Positions 17,422 through 26,743 of a stretch of 64,000 nt of DNA are shown one piece after another; the stretch's first letter is position 1, and every line of letters begins with the position of its first letter. Source of the DNA: Pseudomonas putida. Its GTDB lineage: Bacteria > Pseudomonadota > Gammaproteobacteria > Pseudomonadales > Pseudomonadaceae. The translations under genes were made by a program, and so were the position numbers. The stretch lies in NCBI RefSeq assembly GCF_002025705.1, contig NZ_CP018846.1, forward strand, positions 2,285,501-2,349,500, read 5' to 3'. Below the pieces are notes generated by a model. The model made no database searches. It saw only the letters and a list, made by a program, of their open reading frames with translations, and was not told where the DNA came from.

Positions 17422-17627
17422 TTAAAGGCCCCCGGCCAGGCCGGCCAAAAAAAAGACCCGCATTGTGCCTTCACTTGCCGCAGATCGAAAGGGTGGATGG
17501 TGTATTTCGTCTGCGCGGCTGTAGTTGCAGGTGAAATGTTTCGGCAGTGGTGGGTTCAGTAGTACAGGGGGAAATGAACAGCTTGATGACAGGCTGACCA
17601 ATGGCTTGTGCTTGCCATGGCATTTTC

Positions 17628-17870
17628 AGCGCCTGTTAGACCGAGCGCCGCCCGCGCGGCGCATCGCGGATAAATCCGCTCCTACCTCTGTTTCGGGCCA
17701 ATTGATCCTGGGAGATTTGCGCACGAACGCCTTGGCGCATGGCTCGATATCTCGTCGTACGAGCAAGGCGGTCGCGCGCGACTGTTACAGGCGTTACTGG
17801 TCCGAAACAGATGTAGGAGCGGATTTATCCGCGATGCGCCGCGCGGGCGGCGCTCGGTCTAACAGGCGCT
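17628..17870. repeat. Composite REP palindrome, copy B
   Basis: Two 69-base arms, 17628-17696 and 17802-17870, are reverse complements with a single mismatch and enclose a 105-base loop. The REP core here reads CGCGGATAAATCCGCTCCTAC. The loop differs from those of copies A and C. Apart from this element, the 486-base gap 17422-17907 holds only the nspC promoter region. Confidence 0.95.
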
Positions 17871-17907
17871 AAAGATGCCCCGACGAACCCGGCAGCCATG
17901 CCGTCGT

Positions 17908-18837
17908 TCATTCCACCCTTTGATCGACCACCCTCAACCACTCTTGAATCTGCTCCAGCGTGGCAGTGGCCCCGCCACACACCACCACCAGCACGTTCTG
18001 GTAACTGGCCAGGGCATCGGCTTCATAAGCCAGCGCCAACGCCGCGCCGCACGCCGGCTCTACCAGCACCCGATGGTCCAGCAGAAACCGCTCACAAGCC
18101 TCCAGGGCTGCCCGGTCACTGACTAGGTGGCTGTGCACGGGATGCTGGCGGGTGCAAGCCAGTGCCTGTTCGGCCACGCGCTTGGCGCCCAGCGAGCTGG
18201 CCACCGAGGCGATGCGTTCGAGTTCCACCGTGTGCCCGGCCTGCATGGCTGCATGCAGCGATGCGGCGCCTGTGGTCTCCACGGCCAGCACCGGCACATC
18301 GCCCCAGCCATTGCGCTGCAGCCCTTCGACCACACCGCTGAGCAAGCCACCACCGCCCACCGACAGCACCACTGCATCGGGCTTGATCCCGGCTGCCGCG
18401 ACTTCGTCGACCAGGCTGGCATGCCCGGCCCACAGCAGTGGGTCGTCGAACGGGTGAATGAAGGCATCATCTGCACCGACCAAGGTCAATGCCAGCTCGT
18501 TGGCCTCTTGCCACGAGCTGCCGTGCACCACCACCTTGGCTTCTTCCAGGCGCAGCAGTTGCCTGGCCCGTTCGGTGGTGGTCTCGGGCACCACCACGGT
18601 CACTGGCACCCCCAGCTTGCGCCCGGCATAAGCCACCGCCAGCCCGGCATTGCCGCCCGACGAAGACACGAAGTGGCGTGCGCCCCGCGCATGGTGCACC
18701 TCGCAGGCGTGGCCGACCCCGCGCAGCTTGAACGAGCCACAGGGCTGCAGGGCGTCGAGCTTCAGCCACACGGCACCGCCGGCGGCCAGCGACAGCGGAC
18801 GGGATTCGATCAGAGGGGTGTGAATGTGCAGGGTCAT
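17908..18837 (-). CDS. PLP-dependent serine/threonine dehydratase-like enzyme
   Basis: A 309-residue fold-II PLP enzyme. The PLP lysine is K37 in CGSFKLRG, the substrate-binding loop is SSSGGNAGLAVAYAG and the phosphate-binding glycine loop is SVGGGGLLSGV. The layout matches eukaryote-type L-serine/L-threonine dehydratases, which deaminate the amino acid to pyruvate or 2-oxobutyrate. There is no C-terminal regulatory ACT domain, so allosteric control by isoleucine is not expected. It overlaps the upstream regulator gene by four bases (ATGA). The true substrate could be another hydroxy or D-amino acid. Confidence 0.88.
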   Translation of the reverse strand: MTLHIHTPLIESRPLSLAAGGAVWLKLDALQPCGSFKLRGVGHACEVHHARGARHFVSSSGGNAGLAVAYAGRKLGVPVTVVVPETTTERARQLLRLEEAKVVVHGSSWQEANELALTLVGADDAFIHPFDDPLLWAGHASLVDEVAAAGIKPDAVVLSVGGGGLLSGVVEGLQRNGWGDVPVLAVETTGAASLHAAMQAGHTVELERIASVASSLGAKRVAEQALACTRQHPVHSHLVSDRAALEACERFLLDHRVLVEPACGAALALAYEADALASYQNVLVVVCGGATATLEQIQEWLRVVDQRVE

Positions 18838-19511
18838 TGGCTCGCTCCGCGCAGTTGCTCAAGGTAGTTGTAAATGGTGTAACGGGTCACGCCAAGGGCG
18901 GCGGCGGCTTTTTCCACGCCGCCTTTGACGATGAACAGGCCGCGTTCCTGCATCACCCGCACGGCTTCGACCTTGGCCTGTTTGTTCATCCGCCCCTGGC
19001 CGCTGCGTTGCAGTGCGCCTTCGATGATCTCGCCCATCAGCAGCGCCATGTCGGCGGGTTCGCTGCCATTCGCCTCGGCCGGCGTAGCGCCCAGTGGCTG
19101 CAGTTGGCGAAGGAAATCCATGGCTGCATCCAGCCCGGTGACATCGGTGTTGACGCACAGGCTGGCAAACGGGTGGCCGCTGCTGTCGCGAAAGATGGCC
19201 GTGGCACTGCGTAGGGTGCGGCCCTTGAGGGTGGTGGGGTAGTCGGGGAGTACCACGGGCTCGGCGCCTTGCTGATCGGCGCTGGCCTGCATCAGGGCCT
19301 TGAAACCCTGGTCCTGCTCCGGGGCGGCGAGGATAGGGCTGCCGACTGCGCGGCCCGAGAGGTGGCCGTTGACGATCGCCACCACGGAGTGTTCCGGGTG
19401 GTCGAGGTCGTGCAGGAGGATTTCCATGTTGCGCGCGGCAACGCTGCCCAGGGCCTGGATGGCGGCTTTGAGGACGGTGAGGGTGAGCTGGCGTTCTTCA
19501 GCTGGGGACAT
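18834..19511 (-). CDS. YheO-type transcriptional regulator (PAS-like domain plus HTH)
   Basis: A 225-residue regulator. The N-terminal two-thirds is a YheO-like PAS domain (NMEILLHDLDHPEHSVVAIVNGHLSGRAVG, quoted in part, then ATAIFRDSSGHPFASLCVNTD). The C-terminal HTH is KAAAALGVTRYTIYNYLEQLR. DauR, a relative, represses D-amino-acid catabolic genes. Because the stop is fused with the start of the dehydratase gene, it probably controls that gene and itself in response to an amino acid (inference). Confidence 0.87.
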   Translation of the reverse strand: MSPAEERQLTLTVLKAAIQALGSVAARNMEILLHDLDHPEHSVVAIVNGHLSGRAVGSPILAAPEQDQGFKALMQASADQQGAEPVVLPDYPTTLKGRTLRSATAIFRDSSGHPFASLCVNTDVTGLDAAMDFLRQLQPLGATPAEANGSEPADMALLMGEIIEGALQRSGQGRMNKQAKVEAVRVMQERGLFIVKGGVEKAAAALGVTRYTIYNYLEQLRGASQ

Positions 19512-19582
19512 GGGGCGATCACTAAATTCAACTTATTGTTTATTTTTGCACATTAAGTTGAATTCTGCGATTGGCTTTTCCA

Positions 19583-19676
19583 GGCCCATTCGCCGGTGAA
19601 CCCGCTCCCACAGGAGCTCCACCGCCTTCAGGGCCTGTGCAGTACCTGTGGGAGCGGGTTCACCCGCGAATGGGCC
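19583..19676. repeat. REP inverted pair
   Basis: Arms of 32 bases (19583-19614 and 19645-19676) match as reverse complements with one mismatch. The core GGTGAACCCGCTCCCACAGG is the common P. putida REP of the 'CCCGCTCCCACAGG' class. It lies upstream of the YheO-type regulator and downstream of the amidase gene. Confidence 0.92.
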
Positions 19677-19695
19677 GCAAAGCGGCCCCTGTAAC

Positions 19696-21399
19696 TTAGC
19701 CCAGGGCTGGCGTGCGCGGCGGAATCATGCGGCGCGAGCCAGTGGCCTCGAAGGCCGCAGCAAAGCTCAGCAGCGCATTGTCGGTATACGCCTTGCCGGC
19801 AAAGGTCAGCCCCACCGGCATGCCGATATCGGCCATCACGCCCATCGGCACGGTCACGGTCGGCACGCCCAGGTGGCGGATGGCCAGGTTGCCGTTGGCC
19901 ACCCAGATACCGTTGCTCCAGGCGATGTCCGCCGAAGCCGGGTTGACGTCGGCGTCAGCCGGGCCGACATCGGCCACGGTCGGGAACAGCACGGCGTCCA
20001 GGCCCTGCGCGTCCATCCAGTCTTCGAGGTCCATCTTGCGGGTTTTTTCCAGCCCGCGCAGGCCATCGGGCAGGGTCTCGATCTGGTCCCAGGTCTTCAG
20101 GCCGCGCTTGGCCATGTTGACGTATTCGTCCATGCCAGCGGCCAGGTCGTCCTCACGGTTGGGCAGGGTGCCCGGGTCGTGCGGGAAGATCTGCGGGCCA
20201 TCGACATCGGCCAGGCGGTTGAGTTTCGGGTCATCGTTGGCACGCAGGAAGTCGTCGAAGGCCCAGCCCGACAGCTCCCACAGTTCGTCATGGAGGAATT
20301 CCTTGCTGACGATGCCACGGTTGTAAACAGTCGGCGCGCCCGGGCGGTCGCCTTCGCAGTTGGACACCAGCGGGAAGTCGACTTCCAGCACTTCGGCGCC
20401 GGCTGCTTCCAGGGCCAGGCGTGCCTGCTGCCACAGGGCGATGACGCTGTCGCGGGTATTGATGCGCTGGCCGGTCGGGCCGCCGATGCCAGGCTTCTCG
20501 GAGGTGCCGGCGGCTTCGTCCTTGTTGATGTACATGCGCGGCACGCCAAAGCGCTTGCCCTTGAGGGCGCTGGCGTCGACGGCCAGGTCCAGATAGGACG
20601 CCGGGCGCACGGAGGAGGCGGCCGGGATCGCTACCCAAGGCTGCAGGCGCCACAGGTCGCCGCGCTTGTCGGCATCGTCGGCGACCACCACGTCGAGGAT
20701 TTCCAACAGGTCGGTCATGGTCCGGGCGTACGGCACCACCACGTCCATGGTGGGCGTCAGCGGCCAGTTGCCGCGCACCGAGATCACGCCGCGCGATGGG
20801 GTGTAGGCGCACAGGCCGTTGTTCGAGGCCGGGCCGCGGCCACTCGACCAGGTTTCCTCGGCCAGGCCGAAGGCGCTGAAGCTGGCGGCGGTGGCGGTAC
20901 CGGCGCCGTTCGAGGAGCCAGAGGCGAACGGGGCAGTGAGGTAGCTGGCGTTGTACGGGCTTTCGGCGCGGCCGTAGACGCCGCGCTGCATGCCGCCATT
21001 GGCCATCGGTGGCATGTTGGTCTTGCCCAGGCACACGGCACCGGCGGCGCGCAGGCGCTCGATGGTGAAGGCGTCACGCTGGGCGACCAGGTCCTTGAAT
21101 GCCGGGCTGCCGGAAGCGGCAGTCAGGCCCTTGACCAGGTAGCTGTCCTTGGCGGTGTAGGGGATGCCGTCCAGCGGGCTCAGGGTCTGGCCCTTGGCGC
21201 GGCGGGCGTCGGAGGCCTCGGCTTCCTTGAGCGCTTCAGGGTTGCGCACTACCACGGCGTTCAGCGCGGTGGCGGTGTCGGCGCCGTCATAGGCGTCGAT
21301 GCGTGCCAGGTAGGCCTTGACCAGCTCGACCGCCGTCGTGCGGCCGGTTTCGAGCGCGTCGCGCAGCTCGGCAATGGAAACCTCGGTTACCTCGATCAT
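19696..21399 (-). CDS. Amidase-signature family protein
   Basis: A 567-residue amidase-signature hydrolase. The catalytic Ser-cisSer-Lys triad is visible as Lys in PYTAKDSYLVKG, the cis-Ser in SGSSNGAGTATAA and the nucleophile in ETWSSGRGPAS. The last replaces the usual TGGS with TWSS but keeps the serine, as in some fungal-like amidases. There is no clear signal peptide. I prefer the ATG at 21399 (MIEVTEVSIAELRDALE); the frame is open 120 bases further but adds an unrelated Cys/Pro-rich leader. The substrate is unknown. Confidence 0.87.
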   Translation of the reverse strand: MIEVTEVSIAELRDALETGRTTAVELVKAYLARIDAYDGADTATALNAVVVRNPEALKEAEASDARRAKGQTLSPLDGIPYTAKDSYLVKGLTAASGSPAFKDLVAQRDAFTIERLRAAGAVCLGKTNMPPMANGGMQRGVYGRAESPYNASYLTAPFASGSSNGAGTATAASFSAFGLAEETWSSGRGPASNNGLCAYTPSRGVISVRGNWPLTPTMDVVVPYARTMTDLLEILDVVVADDADKRGDLWRLQPWVAIPAASSVRPASYLDLAVDASALKGKRFGVPRMYINKDEAAGTSEKPGIGGPTGQRINTRDSVIALWQQARLALEAAGAEVLEVDFPLVSNCEGDRPGAPTVYNRGIVSKEFLHDELWELSGWAFDDFLRANDDPKLNRLADVDGPQIFPHDPGTLPNREDDLAAGMDEYVNMAKRGLKTWDQIETLPDGLRGLEKTRKMDLEDWMDAQGLDAVLFPTVADVGPADADVNPASADIAWSNGIWVANGNLAIRHLGVPTVTVPMGVMADIGMPVGLTFAGKAYTDNALLSFAAAFEATGSRRMIPPRTPALG

Positions 21400-21540
21400 G
21401 CTTTCACCAAAATTTGTGCAGGTTGGGGCTAGTGCGAGGAGTGTACAAGAAGGGATCGGGGGAGGGAGGTTTGCGCCGCAGAAATGGTTTTTTGCAACGG
21501 GGCATTGTCGGGGCCGCACGGCGGCCCCGTTACCCTTGGT

Positions 21541-22380
21541 TCAATCCAGGTCGGCCGCCGAATGCCGCTCGGGCACCTGGCTGGCTTCATCACCCCAGGT
21601 GCGGTTGACTCGGGTGCCGCGCTGCACGGCCGGGCGTTGGGCGATGGCTTCGGCCCAACGCTGCACGTGTGGGTATTCATCCACCGCGAGGAACTCGGCC
21701 GCACCGTACAGGTTGCCGCGCACCAGTTGGCCGTACCAAGGCCACACGGCGATATCGGCGATGCTGTACTCGTCGCCACCTAGGTAGCGGCTGACCGCCA
21801 GGCGGCGTTCCAGCACATCGAGTTGGCGCTTGGCTTCCATGGTGAAACGGTTGATGGCGTACTCGAACTTCTCTGGCGCGTACACATAGAAGTGGCCAAA
21901 GCCGCCGCCAAGGTAGGGTGCGGAGCCCATCTGCCAGAACAGCCAGTTCAGGCTTTCGGTGCGTGCGGCGGGGGTTTTGGGCAGGAAGGCGCCGAACTTT
22001 TCCGCCAGGTGCAGCAGGATCGAGCCGGATTCGAACACCCGTACCGGCGGCTCGACGCTGTGGTCGAGCAGGGCGGGGATCTTCGAGTTGGGGTTGACCT
22101 CGACGAAGCCGCTGGAGAACTGGTCGCCCTCACCGATGCGGATCAGCCAGGCGTCGTACTCGGCGCCGTTGTGGCCCAGGGCGAGCAGCTCTTCGAGGAG
22201 GATGGTGACCTTGACGCCGTTGGGTGTGGCCAGGGAGTACAGCTGCAGCGGGTGCTTGCCGACCGGCAGGTCCTTGTCATGGGTCGGCCCGGCGATCGGC
22301 CGGTTGATGCTGGCGAACTGGCCGCCGGACGCGGCATCGTTGCGCCAGACCTTGGGCGGGACGTAAGGGGGCTTGCTCAT
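21541..22380 (-). CDS. yghU: Glutathione S-transferase, YghU type
   Basis: A 279-residue glutathione transferase of the YghU/disulfide-bond-oxidoreductase group. The N-terminal extension (NRPIAGPTHDKDLPVGKHPLQ, in part) precedes a thioredoxin-like domain with VTILLEELLALG and the SKIPALLD cis-proline segment, then an all-helical domain with YSIADIAVWPWYG. Length matches E. coli YghU (~288). The ATG at 22380 follows AAGGAG. It lies alone, downstream of the degenerate flavoprotein gene on the same strand. Confidence 0.9.
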   Translation of the reverse strand: MSKPPYVPPKVWRNDAASGGQFASINRPIAGPTHDKDLPVGKHPLQLYSLATPNGVKVTILLEELLALGHNGAEYDAWLIRIGEGDQFSSGFVEVNPNSKIPALLDHSVEPPVRVFESGSILLHLAEKFGAFLPKTPAARTESLNWLFWQMGSAPYLGGGFGHFYVYAPEKFEYAINRFTMEAKRQLDVLERRLAVSRYLGGDEYSIADIAVWPWYGQLVRGNLYGAAEFLAVDEYPHVQRWAEAIAQRPAVQRGTRVNRTWGDEASQVPERHSAADLD

Positions 22381-22483
22381 GCAGAAGTTCTCCTTGGAAA
22401 GCGCGAAAGCGACCACGTAAGGCTGTGGACCTGCATCTATGCCACGGGTTCGGAGAAAAGCGCAAATGCATTGGGCGCGGGCG

Positions 22484-22780
22484 TCAGCTGCATGGCGCGT
22501 AGGGCCACAGCTGCGCCGCGATCAGCCGGTCATACGGCAGGCTGCAGCGGGTGCCCGTCTGGGTGCGGTAGTGCACGCGCCGGTCGGCGGCGTCGACGTG
22601 CGAGGTGGTGCCTTGTACCAGGCACAGGTTGCGCCGAGCCTGAGGCTGTTGCAGTTCGGCCTGCGGCGCCAGCAAGGTTACCTGGGCATCCCGCTGGCCC
22701 TGAAGGTTCAGCTGGCGGATTGCGCTCAGGGCGCTCCATGGGCCGGCGATGCCGGTGCCAATGATCAGGATATTGTTCAT
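22484..22780 (-). pseudogene. Remnant of an NAD(P)/FAD-dependent oxidoreductase
   Basis: The 98-codon frame begins like a full NDH-2-like flavoprotein: MNNILIIGTGIAGPWSALSAI with the FAD-binding GxGxxG, then DAQVTLLAPQAEL. It then jumps to VQGTTSHVDAADRRVHYRTQ and LPYDRLIAA, which in complete homologues lie further downstream. It stops after about 98 residues where relatives have around 370-400. The middle of the FAD domain and everything after the dinucleotide-binding region are missing. I read this as a decayed gene, though a small protein could still be made. Confidence 0.72.
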
Positions 22781-22862
22781 CGTTGTGCTCCTGGAAAGTC
22801 CGAAAGACACAGTAGACCGTAATTGCAGTCAACGATGTTACGGGGCCAGCTGGCAGATCTTT

Positions 22863-23465
22863 TCAAAATGTTGGCGGGGTGATTACCCAGATCACCACTG
22901 CGTCCACTTCGCCCGGGTTGCCATAGCGGTGTGGCTCCTGGCTGGAAAAGCTGAAGCTGTCACCTTCGCCCAGCAGGAAGTGGCGCTCGCCCACCCATAC
23001 CTCGAAACTGCCCGAGAGCACATAACCCGCTTCGTCACCCTCATGGCTGTAGCTCTGCTGGCTATAGGTGCCCGGTGGAAAGCGTGAGTGCAGCATCTCC
23101 AGCTGGCGGTTGGGTTGCGGGGTGAGCAGCTGGTCGACGATGCCGTCCTCGTAATGCACGCTCAGCCGGCTGTTGCGCCGCACCACGTAACCCTGGTCTT
23201 CGGGGGCGGTAGCGGCCTCGCTGGCGAAGAACCACTGGATGGTCACGCCGAGGCTGCGGGCGATGTTGAACAGCGCCGGGATCGACGGGTACGACAGGTT
23301 GCGCTCCAGCTGGCTGATGTAGCCGGCGGTCAGCTCGCTGTGCGCCGCCAGCTCTGCCAGGGTCATGCCGCGGCGCTTGCGCAGGCCGCGGATGCGGCCG
23401 CCAAGGAACTGCGGCGCGGCGCCGCCGTCTTCGGCGGCGGGCGGGAACTGGGGCTGCTGGCTCAT
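22863..23465 (-). CDS. XRE-family regulator with C-terminal cupin
   Basis: A 200-residue regulator. The HTH occupies about residues 24-78 (IRGLRKRRGMTLAELAAHSE, then GYISQLERNLSYPSIPALFNIA), and a cupin follows (SHEGDEAGYVLSGSFEVWVG to PHRYGNPGEVDAVVIWV). Such proteins usually sense a small amine, amino acid or purine. It precedes the flavin oxidoreductase gene's end on the same strand and is the likely local regulator of the 23.5-29 kb catabolic genes (inference from position). Confidence 0.9.
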   Translation of the reverse strand: MSQQPQFPPAAEDGGAAPQFLGGRIRGLRKRRGMTLAELAAHSELTAGYISQLERNLSYPSIPALFNIARSLGVTIQWFFASEAATAPEDQGYVVRRNSRLSVHYEDGIVDQLLTPQPNRQLEMLHSRFPPGTYSQQSYSHEGDEAGYVLSGSFEVWVGERHFLLGEGDSFSFSSQEPHRYGNPGEVDAVVIWVITPPTF

Positions 23466-23504
23466 GCGTTTCGGTCCATCGGGAAAGCCGCAGTATGGAC
23501 AGGC

Positions 23505-25457
23505 TCAGAGTGCCCAGGCAACTGTCAGGCCGTCGTGGATGGCCTCTTCGACAGTGCGTGGGGCCAGGCAGTCGCCGATGCGCCGTACCTCCACCAAGCC
23601 TGCCAGTTCCGCCGCCAGGGTGTCCTGCGGTTGATGGCCGAGGCACAGCACCAGGCTGTCGATGCCTTCGAAGATCATCGGTTCACCGCTGGCGGTGTGC
23701 TGCAGGTACACGGTGTTGTCGTCGCTGCCGTACAGGCGGGCATACGGCGTGATCGGGATGCCCAGGCGGTGCAGCTCGCCGGCCAGCTGGTCGCGTACAT
23801 AAAGCGGCAGGCTTTCGCCGCAGTGGGTGCCGTTCACTGCCAACTGCACCTGATGGCCGTCGCGCACCAGGCGCTCGGCGATGCCTGGGCCGATCCAGTC
23901 GCTGCGCCAGTCGATCACCAGCACCGAGCGGCCGAGGCTGACTTCGTTGCGCAGCACCTGCCACGCATCCACCACCTGCAATTCGCCACTGCGTTCGAAC
24001 GATGGCCAATAGGGCGTGGCGCCGGTAGCAGCAATCACCAGGTCGGGGCGTTCACGCTCGACCAGGGCGCGGTCTACACGCGTATTACGTACTACGCGTA
24101 CGCCTGCCAGTTCCATCTCCCGCTGCAGGTTGGTGCTGGCGCCGCCGAACTCGCTGCGCCGCGGCAGCAACTGTGCGAGCTGTATCTGGCCGCCGAGTTG
24201 TGTACTGGCTTCGTACAGCGTGACCTCATGCCCACGGGCCGCGGCAACGGCTGCGGCCTTCATGCCGGCGGGGCCGCCCCCGGCCACCATGATGCGCTTG
24301 CGCACGGTAACGGGAACCGGGGTTTCATACTGCAGTTCGCGGCCGGTTTCCGGGTGCTGGATACAGGAGATCGGCAGCCCCCGGTGGAAGTGGCCGATGC
24401 AGGCCTGGTTGCAGGCGATGCACGCACGCACGTCCTCGACCTTGCCGCCCTCGGTTTTGGCCGGCATCTGCGGGTCGCAGATCAGCGCGCGGGTCATGCC
24501 ACATACGTCGGCCTGGCCACGCGCCAGGATCAGTTCGGCTTCCTGCGGCTGGTTGATGCGCCCGGTGACGAACAAGGGAATGTTCAGGTGCTGCTTGAAG
24601 GTCCCGGCCTCGCGCGCCAGGTAGGCCGGCGCGATGGCCATGGGCGGTACGATATGCACGGCGCCGCCCAACGACGCAGAGGTGCCGGCGACGATATGCA
24701 GGTAGTCGACCTGATCTTGCAGGGCCTGGGCGGCGGCGAGCGATTCGTCTTCGCTCAGGCCCTCGCTGTCGCGCTCGTCGGCGCTGATGCGCAGGCCGAC
24801 GATGAACTGCTCGTCGGTGGCCGCCCTGACTGCGGCCAGTACTTCGCGCAGAAAGCGCAGGCGCTGTTCCAGCCCGCCGTTGTAGACATCGTTGCGCTGG
24901 TTGACCCGCGGGTTGAGGAACTGCGCTGGCAGGTAGCCGTGGCTGGCCACTACCTCGACACCGTCCAGGCCGGCCTGGTGCAGGCGCCGGGCGGCGCTGG
25001 CATAGCCCTGGACGATCTCGTCGATCATCACCTGGTCCAGCGCGCGCGGCATCACCCGGAAGCGTTCGTTGGGCACCGACGAGGCCGAGTAGGCCACCGC
25101 CAGCAGGCCGTCCGCCGACTCCATGATCTCCCGCCCCGGATGGAACAACTGCGACAGCACCACCGTGCCGTGGGCATGGCAGGCCTCGGCCAGGCGCCGG
25201 TAACCGTCGATGCAGGCGTCGTCGGTAGCCATCAGCACGTGCGAGGTGTAGCGGGCACTGTCGTGCACCCCGGCCACCTGCAGCACGATCAGGCCGACGC
25301 CGCCGGCGGCGCGGGCGCGCTGATAGGCGATGAGTTTGTCGTTGACCAGGTTGTCGGTGGGCAGGCAGGTGTCGTGGCCGGTCGACATGATGCGGTTTTT
25401 CAGGCGTTTGCCGCGGATCTGCAGGGGTTCGAACAGGTGGGCAAAGGCGGTCGTCAT
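23505..25457 (-). CDS. NADH:flavin oxidoreductase/2,4-dienoyl-CoA-reductase-like, possible N-demethylase
   Basis: A 650-residue three-domain protein. Residues about 1-335 form an Old-Yellow-Enzyme TIM barrel (FEPLQIRGKRLKNRIMSTGH, VEVVASHGYLPAQFLNPRVN in part). Next comes a 4Fe-4S motif with four cysteines near residues 345-365 (CIACNQACIG to SCIQHP). A C-terminal FAD/NAD domain starts at MVAGGGPAGMKAAAVAAARG. This is the plan of FadH, trimethylamine dehydrogenase and N-methylproline or dimethylglycine demethylases. The context (binding protein, aldolase, NCS1 permease) favours an N-methyl or heterocyclic nitrogen compound over fatty acids; this is inference. Confidence 0.85.
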   Translation of the reverse strand: MTTAFAHLFEPLQIRGKRLKNRIMSTGHDTCLPTDNLVNDKLIAYQRARAAGGVGLIVLQVAGVHDSARYTSHVLMATDDACIDGYRRLAEACHAHGTVVLSQLFHPGREIMESADGLLAVAYSASSVPNERFRVMPRALDQVMIDEIVQGYASAARRLHQAGLDGVEVVASHGYLPAQFLNPRVNQRNDVYNGGLEQRLRFLREVLAAVRAATDEQFIVGLRISADERDSEGLSEDESLAAAQALQDQVDYLHIVAGTSASLGGAVHIVPPMAIAPAYLAREAGTFKQHLNIPLFVTGRINQPQEAELILARGQADVCGMTRALICDPQMPAKTEGGKVEDVRACIACNQACIGHFHRGLPISCIQHPETGRELQYETPVPVTVRKRIMVAGGGPAGMKAAAVAAARGHEVTLYEASTQLGGQIQLAQLLPRRSEFGGASTNLQREMELAGVRVVRNTRVDRALVERERPDLVIAATGATPYWPSFERSGELQVVDAWQVLRNEVSLGRSVLVIDWRSDWIGPGIAERLVRDGHQVQLAVNGTHCGESLPLYVRDQLAGELHRLGIPITPYARLYGSDDNTVYLQHTASGEPMIFEGIDSLVLCLGHQPQDTLAAELAGLVEVRRIGDCLAPRTVEEAIHDGLTVAWAL

Positions 25458-25645
25458 GCGGGCGGCTCCGGTGCGGTGTTGTTCTTGTTTTTCTCATGAA
25501 AGTGTAGCGGCAGTAAAAAATCAACTTGTTTTTTTACTGGTGCCCGACTAGCTTTTTCCCAGCCACGGCAGTGGCGCGTGACCTCACTAAAACAAGAAAC
25601 GGGCCTTCGAGCTATCGCTGGAAGGTACCGACAGGAGGCAACTCG

Positions 25646-26689
25646 ATGCAGGCATTTCCCCGCAGTACCGGCCTTTGCGCAGCGCTGTTGGCCCTAGGCC
25701 TGGGCAGTGTGCAAGCGGCGCCGCAGATGGTCGTGGTCGGCTATGGCGGCGCCGGTCAGAAAGCCCAGGATGTGGCGATCTTCCAGCCTTTCAGCGCCCA
25801 GGACGGCAGCAAGTTGATCCAGAGCGAATACAACGGCGAGATGGCGCGCATCCAGGTGATGGCCGATACCGGCAATGTCGACTGGGACGTGGTGCAGATC
25901 GAGGGGCCGGACCTGATGCGCGGCTGCGACGAGGGGGTCTACGAGCACCTCGACTGGCAGCGCCTGGGGCATGCCGCCGAACTGATCCCAGCCGCCGCCC
26001 AGGACTGCGGCTCGGCAGCGCTGGTGTGGAGCGTGGCGATTGCCTACGACCGCAACAAGCTGGCCCAGGCGCCGACCTCGTGGGCTGATTTCTGGAACGT
26101 GCAGAAGTACCCGGGCAAACGCGGGCTGCGCAAGCGCGCGGTGTACAACCTGGAGTTCGCCTTGCTGGCGGACGGGGTCAAGGTCGAGGACGTGTACAAA
26201 GTCCTGTCTACCCCGGCGGGTGTCGAACGTGCCTTTGCCAAGCTGACTGAACTCAAGCCGTATATCCAGTGGTGGGATGCTGGCGCGCAGCCGGCGCAAT
26301 GGCTGACGGCGGGTGATGTGGTGATGACCTCGACCTACAGCGGCCGTATCGCCGTGGCCGCGCAGCAGGGCAGCCCGCTGGCGGTGGTCTGGCCCGGTAG
26401 CCTGTATGGCATGGACTATTGGGCAATCATCAAGGGCTCCAAGCATGTCGACCAGGCCAAGCGGCTGATCAGTTATGCCAACCAGCCAGATACCCAGGTG
26501 CGATACGTCGAGCAGATCCCCTATGGGCCGACCAATACCCAGGCGGCGGCCAAGCTCGACCCGGCGCTGGCGAGCTGGGTGCCGACCTCGCCAGAAAACC
26601 TGCAGGGCGCGCTGGCGATGAACGTGGAGTTCTGGGTCGACCATGGTGAGGAGCTGGAACAGCGCTTCAATGCCTGGGCCAGTAAATGA
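25646..26689 (+). CDS. Periplasmic substrate-binding protein (PotD/spermidine-putrescine-like)
   Basis: A 347-residue type II solute-binding protein with a signal peptide cut near SVQAAPQ. VVVGYGGAGQKAQDVAIFQPF at the mature start and the later GMDYWAIIKGSKHVDQAKRLI match polyamine-type binding proteins. GACAGGAGG precedes the ATG at 25646; the frame is open 120 bases further upstream without a site. No ABC permease or ATPase lies in this window, so it is an orphan or works with a distant transporter. It is transcribed divergently from the flavin oxidoreductase and followed 54 bases later by the aldolase gene. Confidence 0.87.
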   Translation: MQAFPRSTGLCAALLALGLGSVQAAPQMVVVGYGGAGQKAQDVAIFQPFSAQDGSKLIQSEYNGEMARIQVMADTGNVDWDVVQIEGPDLMRGCDEGVYEHLDWQRLGHAAELIPAAAQDCGSAALVWSVAIAYDRNKLAQAPTSWADFWNVQKYPGKRGLRKRAVYNLEFALLADGVKVEDVYKVLSTPAGVERAFAKLTELKPYIQWWDAGAQPAQWLTAGDVVMTSTYSGRIAVAAQQGSPLAVVWPGSLYGMDYWAIIKGSKHVDQAKRLISYANQPDTQVRYVEQIPYGPTNTQAAAKLDPALASWVPTSPENLQGALAMNVEFWVDHGEELEQRFNAWASK

Positions 26690-26743
26690 TGTAGCTTATC
26701 GGGGCTGCAAAGCAGCCCCAAAAAAACAACAGGAAGAACAACC

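Noticed and set aside
23088..25499. An 803-codon plus-strand frame opposite the flavin oxidoreductase
   Set aside because: Antisense shadow of a gene with intact FMN, Fe-S and FAD motifs.
26701..26719. GC-rich hairpin between the binding-protein and aldolase genes as a terminator
   Set aside because: It is followed by A rather than T residues on the coding strand; at most it affects mRNA stability.
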